64,000 nt of DNA, taken from Ostrinia nubilalis (taxonomy: Eukaryota; Arthropoda; Insecta; Lepidoptera; Crambidae). Below are positions 60,592 through 64,000 of the stretch, piece after piece. The notes below the pieces were generated by a model that saw nothing but the letters and a program-made list of their open reading frames with translations, ran no database searches and had not been told where the DNA came from. The stretch is from contig NC_087090.1 in NCBI RefSeq assembly GCF_963855985.1, positions 17,730,501 to 17,794,500 on the forward strand, in the 5' to 3' direction. The stretch's first letter is position 1; each line of letters opens with the position of its first letter. The translations under genes were made by a program, and so were the position numbers.

Positions 60592-61368
60592 TCCTCTGTC
60601 TGTCGACGGCTCCAGCGTAGCACAAATAGAGCAGCCATAGCTAGAGGAAGGACATCATTATAATAATTGAGTAATTTAAAAATTACTTGACATAAGAAAC
60701 AACAAAACAAAATAAAATGTTATTTAATAAAAAACACAACTCTCCTTCTGTTGCAGTAGGGTTAAAGGACTGACAACTTGTACGCTTCTGCCAAATGGGG
60801 GCCCCGCTCAGCGTTAATAGGAAACAGTCAGGCGGCATGTCTCGATACCTACTAATTTTCAGTTTTCAACCCTTTGAGAACGAAAAATAGAATCAGAGAG
60901 AATAATCTTGCCCTGAACGTCTGAACCAAGCATCTTAAGGCTTTTAAGGCCTATTTAGAAAATATGAACCCGGGAACTTCAACGTAGACTGAAAATTCAG
61001 TTGCAATCTTGAAAAACCTTTCCCTTGTAGTTAGTAGGAAAATTATTTTAATGGTTGCACGATCCTTTAGTAAATATTAACCTGCATTAAACTCCGTGAA
61101 ACAGATGAACTGGCTGTATTAGTTAGGACATAATAACACACATAAAAAGACGCAATCTTAATGATCTTAGGAGTGGAAGCTCGGATGTACTTTCTCATGG
61201 ATTATGTGTGATAAACATAGTATAAAAGTTTATACTTTACACGGCGTAAAAACAACCATAATTTAGGAAGTTTGTGGGTTATTTTACGTGTATTATGTTT
61301 CTGCAGTTTGGACCACTTGCATGGAAAGTATTTATCGCGAATCCTGCTGTATGCGCCACCTTTAACAC
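60592..61368. other. Spacer before the copia element
   Basis: A+T-rich; nothing recognised. Confidence 0.45.
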
Positions 61369-61587
61369 TGTTAAGGTTTCTTGAATGAAATTCAGTTTGC
61401 AGCTTTATAAAGTTTACTATAAACTTAATTGTAAGTACAGAAATTGCACAAAGTAAAAATGCACACCGTGCTTGCTCACATCGCAAACAGGAAGAGAGTG
61501 AGACCGGAAGTTGAACGAGAGCTAAACTTGTCTACAGTTTAGGTTGTCACCACGCAAAGGCATCAATAAATATACTGCATACTAACA
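61369..61587 (-). repeat. Probable copia 3' LTR, about 219 bp
   Basis: On the minus strand a purine tract (TTTGAGGGGCCG) comes just before TGTTAGTATGC, and the segment ends CCTTAACA, giving matched TGTTA/TAACA ends. The 5' LTR needed for confirmation is outside the window. Confidence 0.6.
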
Positions 61588-61678
61588 CGGCCCCTCAAAC
61601 TAAACTGTAGATTTACATTATTACAATTATAGTACAAAAGAAACTAAAAATATTTATCAAACATTTTACATATTAATG

Positions 61679-63685
61679 TTATTTCTTAACACTCAACGAT
61701 AGATATTTAACAAATTGTTTCACTTTATTATTATTTAGTGCCTTTGTAAGAAGATCTGCAATCATTTTATCAGTAGCTAAATACTTTACAATAATTTTTC
61801 TGTTTATTACAGCCTCTTTAATAAAGTGATACTTTACATCTATGTGTTTGGTTCTGTTTGAATTACAAGTACCTAAAGCAATTTGATGACATGGCTGATT
61901 ATCATTATAAATTACAATTGGATCATCAGTCATATCATTATACAGTTCTTTGATTAAATTTTTCAAATAAATGCTTTCTCTGGCTGCTAGACCCAAAGCT
62001 ACATATTCAGCCTCTGTAGATGATAAAGAAATACAAGTTTGTTTCTTACTTTCAAATGAAATTACATTTTCACCCAACTTAAAAATCTGACCTGAATAAG
62101 ATTTGCGATCATCTGAATTCGCCCAATCGGCGTCAACAAAACCATACAACTTCAATTGTTCCGACTTTTTATAAACTACACATAAGTCAAGTGTGCCTTT
62201 TAAATATCTTAAAACCCTTTTTGCACAAATAAAGTGTTCTTGTGAATAACAATTATTATATTGAGAAAGTACACAAACTGAGTAAAGTATGTCAGGTCTT
62301 GTATTTATAGCAATATACATCAGGCTACCAATGAGATTTTGATATGGTATTTTTGGATCTACATCTTTTTCTTTCAATAATTTTGTGCCCGGCACCATAG
62401 GACAGCCTACAGGTTTGCAATCCAACATGCCATACAACTCAAGAACTTGTTTTATATAATTAGTTTGACTGACATACATTTTATCATTTTCTCTATCAAT
62501 TTTCAAGCTTAAAGCATATTGAATAGCTCCCAAATCTTTCAATTTAAATTTATCTGACAACTGTGTGAAAATCTTTGATTTTAAAGTATTATTATTTCCA
62601 AATACAAATATGTCATCGACATAAATAGCAAGTATTAGATACAATCCTTTTTCATTGAGCATGTAAACACAAGATTCATAAGCAGATTGCTTAAAGTTTA
62701 AGTTTATTAAAGCATTATGTATTTCCAAATTCCAACTTGAAGCAGCCTGCTTCAGACCATAGAGGGCCTTGTTTAACTTACAAACTTGCAATACATTATT
62801 TTTGTTTTCTTTTTCACATTTAAACCCTTTTGGTAAATACATATAAACATTTTCATGAAGAGTACCATGAAGAAAAGCAGTAACTACATCCCAATGATCT
62901 ATAAACCAGTCAAATTGAATTGCCAAGCTAAACAATATTCTCAATGTACTAGCACGAACTACAGGTGAGTATGTATCAAAATAATCAATCCCAAATTTCT
63001 GATTATATCCACGAGCTACCAATCTGGCTTTATATTTAATAACATTACCATCACTGTCTTTCTTAATCTTAAACACCCATTTACTATCTATAGGCTTTAC
63101 ATCACATGGTAAATCAACAATAGACCAAGTATTATTTTCCTTCAATGACAACAATTCATCATTAATAGCAGATTTCCAACATTCAGGTAAGTTATCTATA
63201 TTATCAAAATCACTTATACATGAATACATATGATAATCTTGGTAAACTTTCTTTTTCCTATCACGCGAAGAATACCTATTACAATGTTCAGAAGTACTCA
63301 CAGGAAATGAGATGTTAGGGATCTCACCATGACAGTCCACAAAGTCGGGCTCACAACATTCACCCTCCTCTGTCACCTCATCAGCTGGATCAGTAGTATT
63401 CATCGAGTCATCGGGTGACAACTCAAATGTCATTGTAGATTGATTAGGGTCATCCTTTGCTGAAACCTGAAAATCATTAGAATTATGAAATATATCAATA
63501 CAAGTCTTCTCTGGCAAAAACTTCACATTTCTAGACAGGATAATCTTTCTTTCATCTGTCAATATTCTGTATCCATCTTTGTCACCGCAGTATCCAACAA
63601 GCTTTCCTTTCATAGCTCGCTTGTCTAGTTTCTTGCGTTTCTGATCTGGTATATGTACAAAACACTCTGTCCCAAAAATCTTCAA
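61679..63685 (-). CDS. Copia pol: integrase C-terminus, reverse transcriptase and RNase H
   Basis: 668 codons open. The N-terminal part (C-F-V-H-I-P-D...G-Y-C-G-D-K-D-G-Y-R) is the integrase C-terminal region. The reverse transcriptase has K-A-R-L-V-A-R-G-Y-N-Q, T-A-F-L-H-G and the catalytic Y-V-D-D at about residue 355. RNase H shows F-V-D-A-D-W-A, S-S-T-E-A-E-Y-V-A-L near residue 570 and the terminal H-I-D-V-K-Y-H. Polyprotein processing would release these from a Gag-Pol precursor. The apparent ATG is internal to the polyprotein; the frame continues upstream past one stop. Confidence 0.93.
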   Translation of the reverse strand: MKIFGTECFVHIPDQKRKKLDKRAMKGKLVGYCGDKDGYRILTDERKIILSRNVKFLPEKTCIDIFHNSNDFQVSAKDDPNQSTMTFELSPDDSMNTTDPADEVTEEGECCEPDFVDCHGEIPNISFPVSTSEHCNRYSSRDRKKKVYQDYHMYSCISDFDNIDNLPECWKSAINDELLSLKENNTWSIVDLPCDVKPIDSKWVFKIKKDSDGNVIKYKARLVARGYNQKFGIDYFDTYSPVVRASTLRILFSLAIQFDWFIDHWDVVTAFLHGTLHENVYMYLPKGFKCEKENKNNVLQVCKLNKALYGLKQAASSWNLEIHNALINLNFKQSAYESCVYMLNEKGLYLILAIYVDDIFVFGNNNTLKSKIFTQLSDKFKLKDLGAIQYALSLKIDRENDKMYVSQTNYIKQVLELYGMLDCKPVGCPMVPGTKLLKEKDVDPKIPYQNLIGSLMYIAINTRPDILYSVCVLSQYNNCYSQEHFICAKRVLRYLKGTLDLCVVYKKSEQLKLYGFVDADWANSDDRKSYSGQIFKLGENVISFESKKQTCISLSSTEAEYVALGLAARESIYLKNLIKELYNDMTDDPIVIYNDNQPCHQIALGTCNSNRTKHIDVKYHFIKEAVINRKIIVKYLATDKMIADLLTKALNNNKVKQFVKYLSLSVKK

Positions 63686-64000
63686 ATGACTTATATCTGC
63701 CTTTTTCTTGAACCACAGTTGATAAGGTGTGTTATTATCTATACCACTGGGACCAGTTCTATTTAGTACATATGCCGCAGCATTTACAGCTTCTGCCCAT
63801 AGACTCTTACTTAGTTAACTTGAATGTAACATACTTCTTGCTGCTTCCATTAATATTCTATTCTCACGTTCCGCTGCACCATTTTGTTGCGGACAATATG
63901 GCATGGTTACTCTGTGGTTAATGCCATGTAGGTTAAGTATATCCTTCATCTCTTTGTTAACAAATTCCTTTCCTCCATCTGATATCAGTTCCTTTATAAT
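63686..64000 (-). pseudogene. Copia integrase core with one in-frame stop
   Basis: In frame with the 61679-63685 ORF, it reads S-D-G-G-K-E-F and P-Y-C-P-Q-Q-N-G-A-A-E-R-E-N, the integrase catalytic-core motifs. A TAA at 63815-63817 interrupts it, so the copy looks inactive as a polyprotein unless the stop is bypassed. Runs off the window. Confidence 0.85.

Larger units (their letters stand above)
61369..64000 (-). mobile_element. Ty1/copia-type LTR retrotransposon, 3' part
   Basis: Runs from an LTR at the left to integrase at the window edge. The order integrase, reverse transcriptase, RNase H is the copia order. Gag, protease and the 5' LTR lie beyond the window. Confidence 0.92.

Overview
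The window looks like chromosomal DNA from a moth or butterfly (Lepidoptera, probably a moth). The intergenic and intronic DNA is A+T-rich. Genes are split into short exons with GT/AG introns. Dispersed repeats of lepidopteran type are dense: RTE-like tails ending in GCCCGCGGCTTCGCCCGC-type sequence, tRNA-derived SINEs, many short palindromic MITEs, hAT elements, a jockey/CR1-type LINE and a copia element. The species cannot be fixed from the sequence alone.

The main gene is on the minus strand and reads from about 33.7 kb down to position 66, leaving the window at the left edge. Thirteen exons join in one continuous frame (about 720 codons). They encode the N-terminal short arm of a laminin alpha chain: the laminin N-terminal (LN) domain, a short run of laminin-type EGF (LE) repeats, a laminin IV type A (L4) domain, then further LE repeats. 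So few LE repeats between LN and L4 fits the alpha-1,2 class, whose fly member is wing blister (wb). The signal-peptide exon was not found; it lies somewhere above 33.7 kb or outside the window. Four of the thirteen exons sit next to partial, tandemly duplicated and broken copies of themselves. In one case the copies are interleaved with a SINE whose head has expanded into a 23-bp minisatellite. In another they lie beside a 134-bp array carrying a tRNA-Lys primer-binding-site motif.

The large LN intron (about 12.4-32.0 kb) holds a small two-exon gene on the plus strand (14.68-16.59 kb, 135 aa, one membrane segment, function unknown). It also holds a candidate 39-aa secreted peptide (22.8 kb), a truncated LINE reverse transcriptase (28.0-29.3 kb), SINEs and MITEs.

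From 33.7 to 61.4 kb I see no convincing host coding gene. The DNA there is intronic or intergenic and carries well-delimited mobile elements: a piggyBac-like TTAA element (34.7-35.8 kb), a hAT element with an 8-bp target duplication (38.1-39.2 kb), a 178-bp satellite interrupted by a hAT MITE (40.9-41.9 kb), a GATC-motif-rich insertion splitting an older repeat (50.1-51.4 kb), a palindromic MITE (52.6 kb), an RTE fragment (53.1 kb), a long-TIR element (57.1 kb) and another hAT element (59.1-60.6 kb). Several GC-richer islands with ATGGCGG motifs could be regulatory. The right edge (61.4-64.0 kb, minus strand) is the 3' part of a copia-type retrotransposon: integrase with one stop, reverse transcriptase, RNase H and a short LTR.
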